Shown: in pieces, positions 9,078 to 17,988 of the stretch
How the letters are laid out: each line of letters opens with the position of its first letter
How positions within the stretch are numbered: the first letter of the stretch is position 1
NCBI GenBank assembly: GCA_012523405.1
Contig: JAAYIN010000108.1
Span: forward strand, 1-64,000
Reading direction: 5' to 3'
DNA: 64,000 nucleotides
DNA from: Clostridiales bacterium
Lineage (GTDB): Bacteria; Bacillota; Clostridia; Christensenellales; Aristaeellaceae
Notes under the pieces: model-generated
Told to the model about the DNA's origin: nothing
The model's database searches: none
Seen by the model: the letters and a program-made list of their open reading frames with translations, nothing else
Program-made: the position numbers and the translations under genes

Positions 9078-9638
9078 TCACTCCTTTAGCTGTTGTTTGG
9101 CGGGCTTTTTCTTCTTTTTATAGCGATCTTCCTCGCTGAAGATGCACCCGCAGTATTTTTGCATATACAGTTCCAATTCCCGCGCTTTTTCCTGCCCTTC
9201 CTTGAAATAGGGACGGAAATCACGGTACAAAAACGCCACCCCATAGGCATTGGCAGCGTGCTCGGCGGAGAGAATCAGCTGCTCATGGTTTTGATAGGGG
9301 CTGACAAAAAGTGTGGACGTAAAATGAGTGAAGCCGTTTTCTGCTGCATAGCGTGCAGTTTCCATCATACGCATGTCATAGCACTTGACGCAGCGATTGT
9401 CAATATCATCCGCTACTTCGCCGATAAAAGGGCGCAGACCATACTCGCCTTGCAGCGTGAGCGCCAGATCAATGGACTTGGCGTATTGGGTCAGTGCGTT
9501 TTTGCGGCTTCTGTACTCGGTAAATGGGTGGATGTTTGGATTGAACCAAAAGCCATGGGGCTCAATCCCTTCATCGCGCAATGTCTTGATGCACATGATC
9601 GAGCATGGCCCACAGCAGATATGTAGTAATAATCTCAT
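9078..9638 (-). CDS. queH: Epoxyqueuosine reductase QueH
   Basis: Reduces epoxyqueuosine to queuosine in tRNA; the cobalamin-free alternative to QueG. The 186-residue protein (DUF208 family) has the diagnostic CCGPC motif at residues 9-13, a second CVKCYDMR cysteine pair in the middle and YCGC near the C-terminus, the residues expected to hold an Fe-S cluster and a second metal. The basic KKKKK-rich tail is typical of variable C-termini. It is the first gene of the minus-strand run leading to nnr. A GAGGTG ribosome site precedes the ATG. Confidence 0.93.
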   Translation of the reverse strand: MRLLLHICCGPCSIMCIKTLRDEGIEPHGFWFNPNIHPFTEYRSRKNALTQYAKSIDLALTLQGEYGLRPFIGEVADDIDNRCVKCYDMRMMETARYAAENGFTHFTSTLFVSPYQNHEQLILSAEHAANAYGVAFLYRDFRPYFKEGQEKARELELYMQKYCGCIFSEEDRYKKKKKPAKQQLKE

Positions 9639-9656
9639 GAATTACACCTCATCTGT

Positions 9657-9685
9657 ATTTTATCATGCCCTGACTGATGGGACAA
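9657..9685 (-). promoter_or_regulatory. Candidate promoter for the queH-birA-nnr run
   Basis: On the minus strand TTGTCC and TAAAAT are separated by 17 bp, just upstream of queH. No other good promoter is seen between queH and nnr. Confidence 0.5.
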
Positions 9686-9795
9686 GTCATGTTTGCAAAA
9701 CAATCGCCTAACTGAGATGAAAAAAACAGAAATGCATGATTGACTTGGGCAGCATCATGCAAAGGACGGATTGTTTTTGCAAAGTGGGCGCTGTG

Positions 9796-9824
9796 TTTAA
9801 AAATGAACGGCTTTATGGTATAAT
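9796..9824 (+). promoter_or_regulatory. Candidate promoter for the CHAP-domain gene
   Basis: A perfect TATAAT at 9819-9824 lies 38 bp before the start codon with TTTAAA 17 bp upstream as a weak -35. The ribosome site AAAGGAG follows. Confidence 0.55.
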
Positions 9825-9861
9825 TAGATTTGTGGTCAATGTCTTATAAAGGAGAAAAATC

Positions 9862-10896
9862 ATGTTGATGATGAATGGTAAAGCAAAGCGCAGCGTTTCC
9901 CTTTTTCTGGTGTTGCTGCTGATTGTATCAACTGTCCCCGCACTGGCTTCCCAGCCTGCCGCTACGTTTGAGGAAGCGCTTTTTGCGCTCAAAACCCCCG
10001 CGCAGCTTGGCGCGGAAAGCGGCGAATATGCCATTCACACAGGTGATAGCGCATATCTGCCCAGCCTTGATCGCGAGATCATCCCGTTTGACATGGTGAT
10101 TGATATTGCATATGCGCCGCTGAGCGGCGAGGTGGAAAGCTCGGACGAAAGCGTTGTGACGGTGGCTGACGACGGCAAAATGACGGCGCATGCGCAGGGT
10201 ATGGCAACCGTTACCTATCACAAGAGCGGCGGGGATGAAGTATACGAGATCACGGTGAGCGATGACGTACCGACGGAGCTTGCGAAAAACTATATCTACG
10301 TCCTCAGAAATGAATTTTATACCGTCCAGCGTTCAAGGCTTCCCAAATGGAACAAGTACGCTAAATGGTACTATAACAAGAAAAACGAAGTGGGCTGGTG
10401 CTCGGTATTCACGATTTACTGCGCGAATGCTGCGGGCGCGAATCCCATTAAGCAAAAGACGATGGATTTGGATAATATCCCAGCCACCCAGTTTTTTGCA
10501 GAGGGACAAGTAGGCAGTCAATACGATGGCTTTATGAAGATGGGACGCTTTTCAAATGTACCAAAGCCCGGTTTCTTGGTCATCTATGCGGACATGAAAA
10601 AAGCATACCGCACCACACATATCGGTTCGGTTGTGGATGTGGCGGATATGGGCGACGGGCTGTATGCGGTTACAACTATCGAGGGCAATATGAGCAGCAG
10701 CGTGAAGAGCTATTGCTATTTGTATGACAGCAATAACCAAAACTACCTTGTGGGCTCTGAAGGCGCGGACAAAAAGCTCAAATTGCAAAACAATATGCAG
10801 GAATTGCCCAAAGAGGATCAGGTCGATCCGCTGGTGCAATATGAGCTGCATACGGACTACTGGTCTGTATTTGGTTTTTGCGAAACATGGAAGTAA
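9862..10896 (+). CDS. Secreted protein with bacterial Ig-like and CHAP-type amidase domains
   Basis: The N-terminus is a signal peptide (basic start, hydrophobic core about residues 11-27, cleavage likely after ALA). Residues about 65-134 form a BIG2-like Ig domain (SSDESVVTVADDGKMTAHAQG, then TVTY). Residues about 170-290 form a CHAP/NlpC-like papain fold with candidate catalytic residues C180 (GWCSVF), H253 (TTHIGS) and E274 (TIEGN). It probably cleaves peptidoglycan peptides outside the cell. It stands alone with its own promoter, so it does not look like a phage endolysin. The peptidoglycan target is inference from the family. Confidence 0.8.
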   Translation: MLMMNGKAKRSVSLFLVLLLIVSTVPALASQPAATFEEALFALKTPAQLGAESGEYAIHTGDSAYLPSLDREIIPFDMVIDIAYAPLSGEVESSDESVVTVADDGKMTAHAQGMATVTYHKSGGDEVYEITVSDDVPTELAKNYIYVLRNEFYTVQRSRLPKWNKYAKWYYNKKNEVGWCSVFTIYCANAAGANPIKQKTMDLDNIPATQFFAEGQVGSQYDGFMKMGRFSNVPKPGFLVIYADMKKAYRTTHIGSVVDVADMGDGLYAVTTIEGNMSSSVKSYCYLYDSNNQNYLVGSEGADKKLKLQNNMQELPKEDQVDPLVQYELHTDYWSVFGFCETWK

Positions 10897-10975
10897 ACGG
10901 GATTCACATCTGAAAAGGATGGGTATGATAAGGCTGAATCCAAAAGAGATCTAATGATATAAGGAGGTTTTACAA

Positions 10976-11518
10976 ATGGCAAATTTGAAGGGAACAAAGA
11001 CCGAGGCTAATTTGATGACTGCTTTTGCAGGCGAGAGCCAGGCGCGTACTAAGTACAACTACTATGCATCCAAGGCACGCAAAGAAGGCTATGTACAGAT
11101 TGCCAACATCTTTGAGGAGACCGCTGCGAATGAAAAAGAGCATGCGAAGATTTGGTTTAAACTCCTGCATGACGGCGATATTCCTACCACAACCGTCAAC
11201 CTAGAAGATGCGGCAGAGGGCGAGAACTATGAGTGGACGGACATGTATGCCAATATGGCGGTAGATGCAAGAGCGGAAGGTTTTGAGCATATCGCTGTGC
11301 TGTTTGACATGGTCGGTCAGGTCGAAAAAACCCATGAGGAGCGCTATCGCAAGCTGCTTGCCAATGTGCAGGATGGCATTGTGTTCAGCCGCGACGGAGA
11401 TATGATCTGGGAGTGCAGCAATTGCGGACATATCGTCATTGGGCAAAAAGCACCTGATGTTTGTCCGGTATGCAATCACCCCAAGGCATACTTCCAGATC
11501 AGGGCAAGCAACTATTAA
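10976..11518 (+). CDS. rbr: Rubrerythrin
   Basis: A non-haem di-iron peroxidase that protects anaerobes from hydrogen peroxide. The 180-residue protein has the two ferritin-like four-helix-bundle iron motifs ([13 protein letters not shown] and [13 protein letters not shown]; then [12 protein letters not shown] and VEKTHEERY) and a C-terminal rubredoxin-like domain with two CxxC pairs (CSNCG and CPVCNHP). Length and order are normal. A strong AAGGAGGT site lies before the ATG, and a terminator follows directly, so it is transcribed as a single gene or with a weak promoter inside the preceding gap. Confidence 0.96.
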   Translation: MANLKGTKTEANLMTAFAGESQARTKYNYYASKARKEGYVQIANIFEETAANEKEHAKIWFKLLHDGDIPTTTVNLEDAAEGENYEWTDMYANMAVDARAEGFEHIAVLFDMVGQVEKTHEERYRKLLANVQDGIVFSRDGDMIWECSNCGHIVIGQKAPDVCPVCNHPKAYFQIRASNY

Positions 11519-11555
11519 TGGATCACGCGTATCGTGCAAAACAGTAGAGACCAAA

Positions 11556-11586
11556 CCCCTGCGCCAACCATGGCGCAGGGGTTTTT
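11556..11586 (+). terminator. Terminator after rubrerythrin
   Basis: A perfect 10-bp GC-rich stem (CCCCTGCGCC / GGCGCAGGGG) with a 6-nt loop is followed by TTTTTG. Confidence 0.9.
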
Positions 11587-11650
11587 GTCGTTTTTGGATG
11601 CATGAAGCATGAAATTTAGCCTTAAAAGCGCAAAAATCGCCCTGAAAGAA

Positions 11651-11678
11651 TTGAAGTATATCGTATTAATGTTATAAT
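11651..11678 (+). promoter_or_regulatory. Promoter of the glycosyltransferase-tubulin-actin operon
   Basis: TTGAAG and TATAAT are spaced by 16 bp and lie about 70 bp before the first gene. No comparable promoter or terminator was seen between here and 21680, so the five genes probably share this start. Confidence 0.65.
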
Positions 11679-11746
11679 GTGAAGAGTTGTTATCCTAGGT
11701 GTGGTAGGCGCGCAGGAATCAAATTTGACGGCAGGAGGTATCCGCT

Positions 11747-13066
11747 TTGAATATTGCTCAAATCAATGTGGTCGCATCGCTCAGCACGGGGCGTATTGCA
11801 ACGACTTTGTCGCGCATGATCATCGATGGCGGACACCGCGCTGTGTTTTGCTATTCGCGCGAAAAAGCGCCCAGCGACATACCCTCCATCTATATTGGAA
11901 ATTCGTTTGATACCTTCACCCATGCGCTGCTGACAAGGCTGACGGATCGCGCGGGCTTTTATAGCAAGCGCGCCACAAAGAAACTCGTCAAGCAGCTGAT
12001 GGCGTTTAAGCCTGATATTATTCATTTGCATAATATTCATGGCTACTATCTTCATTTGCCGACGCTGTTTGAATACATAACGCAGGCGGATATCCCCGTT
12101 GTGTGGACGCTGCACGATTGCTGGGCGTATACGGGACATTGCGCGTATTATACAATGGCAGTCGGTGCGCCGCCCGTTGATGGCACAAAGCGCAGGAGCA
12201 AGGAGCATGTTGGCTGTGATCGATGGCTTGGCGGCTGCGGAAATTGTGTGCTGAAGCGCAGCTACCCCAGCAGCTTGTTTGTGGATCAGAGTGCAAAAAA
12301 CTGGAATGACAAGCGCAGGCTCTTCACCAAAGTGCCTCATATGGTGCTCACCACTCCATCCGAGTGGCTCAGAAGCGAGGTAAAGCGCTCCTATTTAGCC
12401 AAATACCCTGTCTATGCACTCCCCAACGGCATTGATCTTGACGTGTTTAAACCATGCAATGATGAGACCTTCATGGAGCAAGTGGCAAGGCGATACGAGA
12501 TTGACAAGATCGGCGATCGGCATTTGGTTATTTCGGTTGCAGCTGTGTGGGACGAGCGCAAGGGACTGGACGACCTGATCGATCTGGCGGAAATGCTTGG
12601 AGATGAGTACTGCGTGATGGCGATTGGGTTGGATGAATCCCAGATCCAGTCGCTGCCCAAAAGGACGGTGCTTGGCTCAAGGCGCACAGGCAATGTCAAT
12701 GACCTTTGCGCGCTGTATACGGCGGCGGAGGTATATGTCAGCTTGAGCAGGGAGGAGACCATGGGCATGACGCTGGTGGAAGCGCTGGCATGCGGCACGC
12801 AGGTGCTGTGCTACGACGCGACGGCTATGCCCGAAATCGTGACAAAGAAGGTCGGCGAAGTGGTCGAGGTCGGCGATATAGAGGCGGCGGCCAATCGGGT
12901 GCGTGAGATGTGCGATAACCCAAGGGATGCTGCGGATTGCCGCGAGCGTTCGCAGGCCTATGAAAACGGAAAGCGCTTTGATGCGTATATGCAGCTGTAT
13001 GAAAAGATGTACCGCAGCAGCCCTCAATTCCAAAAAGAGCTTGAAAGAGCGAAATATGTCAAGTAA
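11747..13066 (+). CDS. Glycosyltransferase family 4 protein
   Basis: A 439-residue GT-B fold enzyme that transfers a sugar from a nucleotide donor to a lipid- or polysaccharide-linked acceptor. The N-terminal half carries the HLHNIHGYY and WTLHDCWAYTGHC segments and a cysteine-rich insert (GCDRWLGGCGNCVLK) typical of WcaC-like members; the C-terminal donor domain shows LPNGIDLDVF and the EX7E-type motif in REETMGMTLVEALACGTQV. The start codon is TTG with GGAGG eight bases upstream. It leads the operon with the cytoskeletal-like genes, 28 bp before the lipoprotein. The acceptor is unknown, and a functional link to the downstream genes is inference. Confidence 0.88.
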   Translation: MNIAQINVVASLSTGRIATTLSRMIIDGGHRAVFCYSREKAPSDIPSIYIGNSFDTFTHALLTRLTDRAGFYSKRATKKLVKQLMAFKPDIIHLHNIHGYYLHLPTLFEYITQADIPVVWTLHDCWAYTGHCAYYTMAVGAPPVDGTKRRSKEHVGCDRWLGGCGNCVLKRSYPSSLFVDQSAKNWNDKRRLFTKVPHMVLTTPSEWLRSEVKRSYLAKYPVYALPNGIDLDVFKPCNDETFMEQVARRYEIDKIGDRHLVISVAAVWDERKGLDDLIDLAEMLGDEYCVMAIGLDESQIQSLPKRTVLGSRRTGNVNDLCALYTAAEVYVSLSREETMGMTLVEALACGTQVLCYDATAMPEIVTKKVGEVVEVGDIEAAANRVREMCDNPRDAADCRERSQAYENGKRFDAYMQLYEKMYRSSPQFQKELERAKYVK

Positions 13067-13094
13067 AGATAAATGTGCAGGGAGGTGTGGGCAT

Positions 13095-15161
13095 ATGCAA
13101 CGGATGAAAAAATGGATAGTACTGCTGGTTTGTCTTGTGCCGCTTACGCTCGGAGGCTGCACGATAATGGAGATAGAAGGCACCCAGACGGCGCAGGGGC
13201 CCAATCTCGGTCTTCTTTCCATGCCGCCCTATGAAGGCGAGCGTCAGGTGCAGGCAGAGACTGCGGACCTGGGCAGTATGCGGGTTGATTTGTGGCTGGA
13301 TGCAACGCAGGTTATGGGCGGCATCAGGACGCGCGAGGAGGGTCTCTACTCTCGTTTTAGCAAAAGGTATCGAGAGGGCGGATTCCAGTATCAATATGAA
13401 AATGAGGTGGGTATGTATGAATACCTGCTCATGGATATGCTAAGCACAGTGGAAGGCTCGTTTGTGCGCATGCTGCGATATGGCAACGAGCGTTTGCCAA
13501 ATGATCATCTCGTTTCAAGCGGTCTTGTCAATGCAAATGCACCCGAGGAGACATTCCGCTCGATCAGGCGCGATTTGCTCACCTACGCGCTTGAACCCAT
13601 GCAGACCGTATTGTCCGATATCTCTCAGGAGAAGATGACGGATGGCTTTTATTCACTTGGTACGCCGCTTCTAAACCAGATGACAAGCTTTGCTTTGGAT
13701 GATGGCGCGAAGCTTGAAAACCCTGGCATGGTAAGCGAAATGAGCGCTGCGCTGGATAGCCAGATCAATGGTGTCAAGGAAGGCGAGTTCACGTCCGTCG
13801 GCAACGATTTGGATTACCCGCTGCTCTATGCATTGGATAATCTGGATTTGTCGCGCCTGTCGGTCATCACCTGCGATCCTGCGGCGATCAGGAAACAGAC
13901 GGATATCAAAGCAGACGGCGAAGTTGTCTCCTATATTTCAGAGCTCGTGGAGCGAAGAGGCATCTTTGACAGCGGGCTTACGGTAGGGCTCTACGCCTTT
14001 ACGTTGGATTATATCGGACAGATGGAATCCTTCGGTACGGCAGATTTCGCAGAAAACCTGCTATGGGGAAGACTGCTATACAACAGCAATAAAAGGATTA
14101 CACAGGGTACATTGCCCATGCCCAGAATACTGCTGACGCTCGTAATTGGAAGCGGGGAGCAGGTGGATAATTTCGCGTCCAAGCTGGATGGCTTCATTGC
14201 GCGGGATGAAAACCTCAAGGGTCCAAGAGGTCCTGAGAAAGATGAATTGACCTACACAGCAAACGGCGAAACAATCACCCAGCAGCCCTTTGAATTTTCC
14301 TATGAATATACATCGCTGTCAAGGCCGAGCGTGGGCTACTATACCCAATACACAAAGGGCATGCAGCTTGATGCGGGGGGCGGCCAGAGCAAAGTGACGC
14401 TGGCGGATGGATATCCAACCATCACCTTCACCCCAAGCGACGCAGGCGAGCTGCAAAGCACGGAAATCACCATTTCATTTCCCGCCTATGATCTGCCCGA
14501 TGATATCAAGGCAGACCTGACAAAGCTCAATGGCGCAGGCGTTGATGTCGCGTCAGCACTTCTCATGACCAAAACCATGGTCAATGCTGCGGATGCGGTG
14601 ATTGAGGAAGACTCGCAGGTGATCGCGCTGAGGGAAAAGCTCTATGTATTTGAGATGATTCAGGAGCCCTTTGCACCCGCGCCTCAGGATAATCCATTCA
14701 CACTAAAGGATATCTCATTTTCGGATGATGGCGAGACGCTTTGCGCAGCCATTGCCGTTGACGGTACGAAGCTAAAAGCGGGCTATTACCGCATAGAGCT
14801 TGCGGCTGATCTATCGGGCGAGCAGCTGACATGGCTGCCTGTGGATTGGATCAACGGAGCAACAAGCTTGAGCGTCACGCCGACCAATGCGCAGATTGCG
14901 ACTTGGGAGGAATTCGCGGCGCTGATTGCCGAGTACGAGCGCAAGAGCACCAGCGTGCCCAAGCAGTTCGTCCACGCATGGGGACCCGTTGCAACCAGAC
15001 GCTATCATGATACCGTGATTCCTGACTTTCCGCCCGTGTACCTAGCGCAGGGACTCAGTGAGCTGTACGCGCAGCTGCTTTCGGTAGCGAATGTGGAAGT
15101 GAGCCCATATGTCAGATTCGATTTTGATGTCTATGTTACAAGTGATCAGAGTACTCCGTAA
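13095..15161 (+). CDS. Lipoprotein with degenerate von Willebrand A-like N-terminal region
   Basis: A 688-residue protein with a lipoprotein signal: charged start, hydrophobic core and LGGC lipobox, giving lipidated C22 on the outer face of the membrane. Residues about 63-77 (RVDLWLDATQVMGG) look like the first strand and loop of a vWA domain, but the MIDAS pattern DxSxS reads D69-x-T71-x-V73 and is incomplete. Later strands (LSRLSVITCDP, LTVGLYAFTLDY) fit the same fold. The last 200 residues appear beta-rich. The start was chosen for its GGGAGGT site and the signal; longer frames overlap the previous gene. It likely senses or scaffolds something at the membrane; this is inference. Confidence 0.65.
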   Translation: MQRMKKWIVLLVCLVPLTLGGCTIMEIEGTQTAQGPNLGLLSMPPYEGERQVQAETADLGSMRVDLWLDATQVMGGIRTREEGLYSRFSKRYREGGFQYQYENEVGMYEYLLMDMLSTVEGSFVRMLRYGNERLPNDHLVSSGLVNANAPEETFRSIRRDLLTYALEPMQTVLSDISQEKMTDGFYSLGTPLLNQMTSFALDDGAKLENPGMVSEMSAALDSQINGVKEGEFTSVGNDLDYPLLYALDNLDLSRLSVITCDPAAIRKQTDIKADGEVVSYISELVERRGIFDSGLTVGLYAFTLDYIGQMESFGTADFAENLLWGRLLYNSNKRITQGTLPMPRILLTLVIGSGEQVDNFASKLDGFIARDENLKGPRGPEKDELTYTANGETITQQPFEFSYEYTSLSRPSVGYYTQYTKGMQLDAGGGQSKVTLADGYPTITFTPSDAGELQSTEITISFPAYDLPDDIKADLTKLNGAGVDVASALLMTKTMVNAADAVIEEDSQVIALREKLYVFEMIQEPFAPAPQDNPFTLKDISFSDDGETLCAAIAVDGTKLKAGYYRIELAADLSGEQLTWLPVDWINGATSLSVTPTNAQIATWEEFAALIAEYERKSTSVPKQFVHAWGPVATRRYHDTVIPDFPPVYLAQGLSELYAQLLSVANVEVSPYVRFDFDVYVTSDQSTP

Positions 15162-15184
15162 ATACAAGCAGAAGGAGGCGCATT

Positions 15185-15850
15185 ATGCAGCCTGAAATCA
15201 ATGCAGAACTGCCCGCAAAGCATGGCAGAACCAAACGAAAAGTGCGCGTGCGCTACTCTAACCGCATGAAATGCCTGCTTTGCTATCTCATTAGTTTTTC
15301 TGTGCCCGTGCTGTGGCAGCTGATAGCGCTGCGGTTTTTATACCCCTATAAGCTGACTGCTACTGCGCCTGATGTGACCCAAAACCTGCTCGCAGCCTTT
15401 CCGTTTTTGGAAGGATTGCTGTCAGGGACATTGGAAAGCTCAGCCGTCCTAGCGGGCGCATCGCCCGAGACGATCAGGCTCGCGCTTGAGTACCGTGATG
15501 CGGTATGGCAAAGGTGGGTGCTCGTGTTTTTTGCGCTGGCATGGCTCATCACGCTTGTGCTTCAGCTATTTTGGCGGGTGACCAGCGGACGCGGAATATT
15601 TGCGTCCAAGGTTGCCAAGCGGGCGATTCATACCTATCGCCTCACTCAGTTAATCATTTGGGGCGTGAATGCGGTCTTTGCCTTTGCGCTGCTGATTGTC
15701 GGCGTGCGGTTTATCGCGGGGCGTACCTATTGGGATTATCTCGTTTATTTCTTGGCGTACCTGCTCAATGGACTGGCAGCCATGCTCTGCTTCCGCCTAG
15801 CAGCGCCGCCAATGATCAGTGGCAAGCATGCGTTCTTTAAACGCCTGTAA
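15185..15850 (+). CDS. Four-helix membrane protein of the tubulin/actin operon
   Basis: A 221-residue protein of no family I recognise. It has a basic cytoplasmic N-terminus (residues 1-28, with RTKRKVRVR) and four predicted membrane helices at about 29-51, 109-130, 153-175 and 183-205. The loop between helices 1 and 2 (about 57 residues) would lie outside. It sits 23 bp after the lipoprotein gene and 23 bp before the tubulin-like gene, each with its own GGAGG-type site. A role as membrane anchor for the complex is suggested by position only. Confidence 0.7.
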   Translation: MQPEINAELPAKHGRTKRKVRVRYSNRMKCLLCYLISFSVPVLWQLIALRFLYPYKLTATAPDVTQNLLAAFPFLEGLLSGTLESSAVLAGASPETIRLALEYRDAVWQRWVLVFFALAWLITLVLQLFWRVTSGRGIFASKVAKRAIHTYRLTQLIIWGVNAVFAFALLIVGVRFIAGRTYWDYLVYFLAYLLNGLAAMLCFRLAAPPMISGKHAFFKRL

Positions 15851-15873
15851 TCATAGGGAGAGGGGGAGCGACA

Positions 15874-17988
15874 ATGGGCTGTTATGTGATTGCCGTTGGC
15901 GGCACGGGTAATAAAATCCTGGAAAGTATCGTATACGCGGCGAGCGTGGATGCATTTTACGCTTTGGATGAACGCGGCAAAAGACGCCCAATCAAGCGTC
16001 TGAATCTGCTCTCTGTCGATGTGGATGCGGCTTGCGGCAATACCACGCGCGCAAAGCGTGCGGGTGAATACTATGAGTCCGTCAGAGAAACCTTCACCGA
16101 TTCTCCTTTGGAGCACCGCGGATTCCATACGGCGCTTCGCGTGGACAAATGGAGCATGAACCTGAGCAAACGCGCGGCATCGGTCAATCAGATGGTCAAA
16201 AACCATCAGCAAGACCAGCTGCTGGCACGCACGCTTTTCAGCAAAACAGAGGCTAGCCTTGAGTACAGCGAGGGCTTCCGCGGGCATCCCGATCTAGGCG
16301 TGCTGTTTTTTGCGGATATGCTCGATTCGCTTGAGCAGCGCAGAATGCTTGGACAAATGGACGAGCTCAATGATTTCATTGACCTGATGCAATCGGAAAT
16401 GGATCGCGGCGAAACGGTGAAGCTCATTTTATGCGGCAGTATTTTTGGCGGCACAGGCGCATCGGGCATTCCCGCCCTGTCCCAGTATTTCCGCCAGCGG
16501 TTTGCATCGGATGCTGCGCTTTTTGAGATGGCATCCATGCTCATGCTCCCCTACTATAAGGTTCCTGCGTCCTCCAATAACGAGGAGTTTGAAATCGTCG
16601 TCAAGAGCTCCACTTTCCTTGATAAAGCACGCACAGCGCTTCAGTACTACGGCATGGAGGGCATGATCAAGGATTCACAGGATGACCCCGACGGCATATT
16701 TGACGCGATTTATCTGCTCGGTCTGCCCCCTGAGAGCTTTGTGAGCACGCGCATTTATTCCACAGGCTCACAGAGCCAAGAAAACGATGCGCATATGATC
16801 GAATGGCTTGCTACGCGCTGCATTGCGCAGTTCTTCCGCACGGGCTTTCGGGGCAGGGATGCACATCATATCGATTGCTATTACTATCAATGGCACACGT
16901 CCGCTTTTTGCTGGCAGAGCTTTGATGCGGATCAGGATTTGTTTCGGGTGGGCTATGGCTCATTGCTAAAGGCAGCGACCGTGTTTTTTGCGGAATGCTA
17001 CCCTGTGCTGCGCCGCCAGATTACCAAGGCAAACAGCGATAACCATGTGAACTACATCGCGCCATACTTTCATCGCATGAAGCGCTTTACCGCTTCCCAG
17101 CGTGCCACCCTTGAAAAACAGCTGGATTCGCTCTATCAGTTCTTCTCGTTTTATGCCAATTGGGCATTGCAGGTGATTAGGACGCTGCCGCCCACCATGC
17201 GTAAAAAGCGCGGAAGCGAGAATGAGGCAGAGGCTGCGCTTGCGAACTACAGGCAGCTGATTCAGCGGTACGTGCTCATGCAGGAGCGAGTGGACACGAT
17301 CAAGCTCAGTGATGCTGAGCAGCAAGAGTATGATGGCTGGCGCACCGAGTATGAGCGCATGCTTGAAAAACAAACGGAAATGATCCAGCGCATTGGCGGC
17401 AGGGTATGGCTTGAAGTGCTCAAGACCGCGCAGCTCAGCGCACGCGAACAGCTGAGCAAGCAGGATATCGATATCGCGCAGCTCAAGGAACAATTGGTTC
17501 TTTGGCGTGGACCGCAGCGTAATTTGATCGACGCGCAGTCCTTGCGGCTTGAGGGCGAGCGCCTCTGTGCAATGCGCAGAGCGCGCGCGGATATGGAAAA
17601 GCGGCTTCATAAAATCGGGGAGGATATCGAGAAGGCGATCCGTCAGGACGTGATCAATCGATTCCCCGCGCAGCTCACAGGCGATCAAGAAGAACTGCCC
17701 CAAAACGAGCTTTTTAATGCTGCGCTTCTGGATCAATTGCAAATGCTCGTGAGTGAATACGCACAAACACCCGATAAGCGGGATCACAAGCGCATCGAAA
17801 GCGCAAGCATAGAGCTTCAAAAGAACCTAAAGCATTTGCTTGTTCACCGCGTGGCTGACAAGGTGGATATGCCCCGCGTGATTTCGGGACTTGGCGGCGT
17901 GAACGTTGATGCCAAAACCCCTGATCAAGCGCTTGCGGGCTTTTTGACCGCATTATTACAGGCTGTGATGGAGGAGGAAACGCTATGA
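15874..17988 (+). CDS. Divergent tubulin/FtsZ-like GTPase (Tubulin_2-type)
   Basis: A 704-residue protein. The tubulin signature G-G-T-G-A-S-G lies at 192-198 (SIFGGTGASG) after a hydrophobic strand (TVKLILCG), and the N-terminus has the glycine-rich GGTGNK loop at 9-14 expected in the Rossmann-like GTP-binding domain. FtsZ is normally 350-400 residues; here the C-terminal half (about 400-704) is mostly charged helix with coiled-coil character (QEYDGWRTEYERMLEKQTE). Such divergent FtsZ-like families have been proposed from gene context to act in membrane remodelling. The stop overlaps the next start as ATGA. It is not the division FtsZ, and polymerisation is unproven. Confidence 0.8.
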   Translation: MGCYVIAVGGTGNKILESIVYAASVDAFYALDERGKRRPIKRLNLLSVDVDAACGNTTRAKRAGEYYESVRETFTDSPLEHRGFHTALRVDKWSMNLSKRAASVNQMVKNHQQDQLLARTLFSKTEASLEYSEGFRGHPDLGVLFFADMLDSLEQRRMLGQMDELNDFIDLMQSEMDRGETVKLILCGSIFGGTGASGIPALSQYFRQRFASDAALFEMASMLMLPYYKVPASSNNEEFEIVVKSSTFLDKARTALQYYGMEGMIKDSQDDPDGIFDAIYLLGLPPESFVSTRIYSTGSQSQENDAHMIEWLATRCIAQFFRTGFRGRDAHHIDCYYYQWHTSAFCWQSFDADQDLFRVGYGSLLKAATVFFAECYPVLRRQITKANSDNHVNYIAPYFHRMKRFTASQRATLEKQLDSLYQFFSFYANWALQVIRTLPPTMRKKRGSENEAEAALANYRQLIQRYVLMQERVDTIKLSDAEQQEYDGWRTEYERMLEKQTEMIQRIGGRVWLEVLKTAQLSAREQLSKQDIDIAQLKEQLVLWRGPQRNLIDAQSLRLEGERLCAMRRARADMEKRLHKIGEDIEKAIRQDVINRFPAQLTGDQEELPQNELFNAALLDQLQMLVSEYAQTPDKRDHKRIESASIELQKNLKHLLVHRVADKVDMPRVISGLGGVNVDAKTPDQALAGFLTALLQAVMEEETL

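Noticed and set aside
9862-10896. CHAP protein as a prophage endolysin
   Set aside because: No holin, capsid, tail or integrase genes nearby; it has its own signal peptide and promoter.
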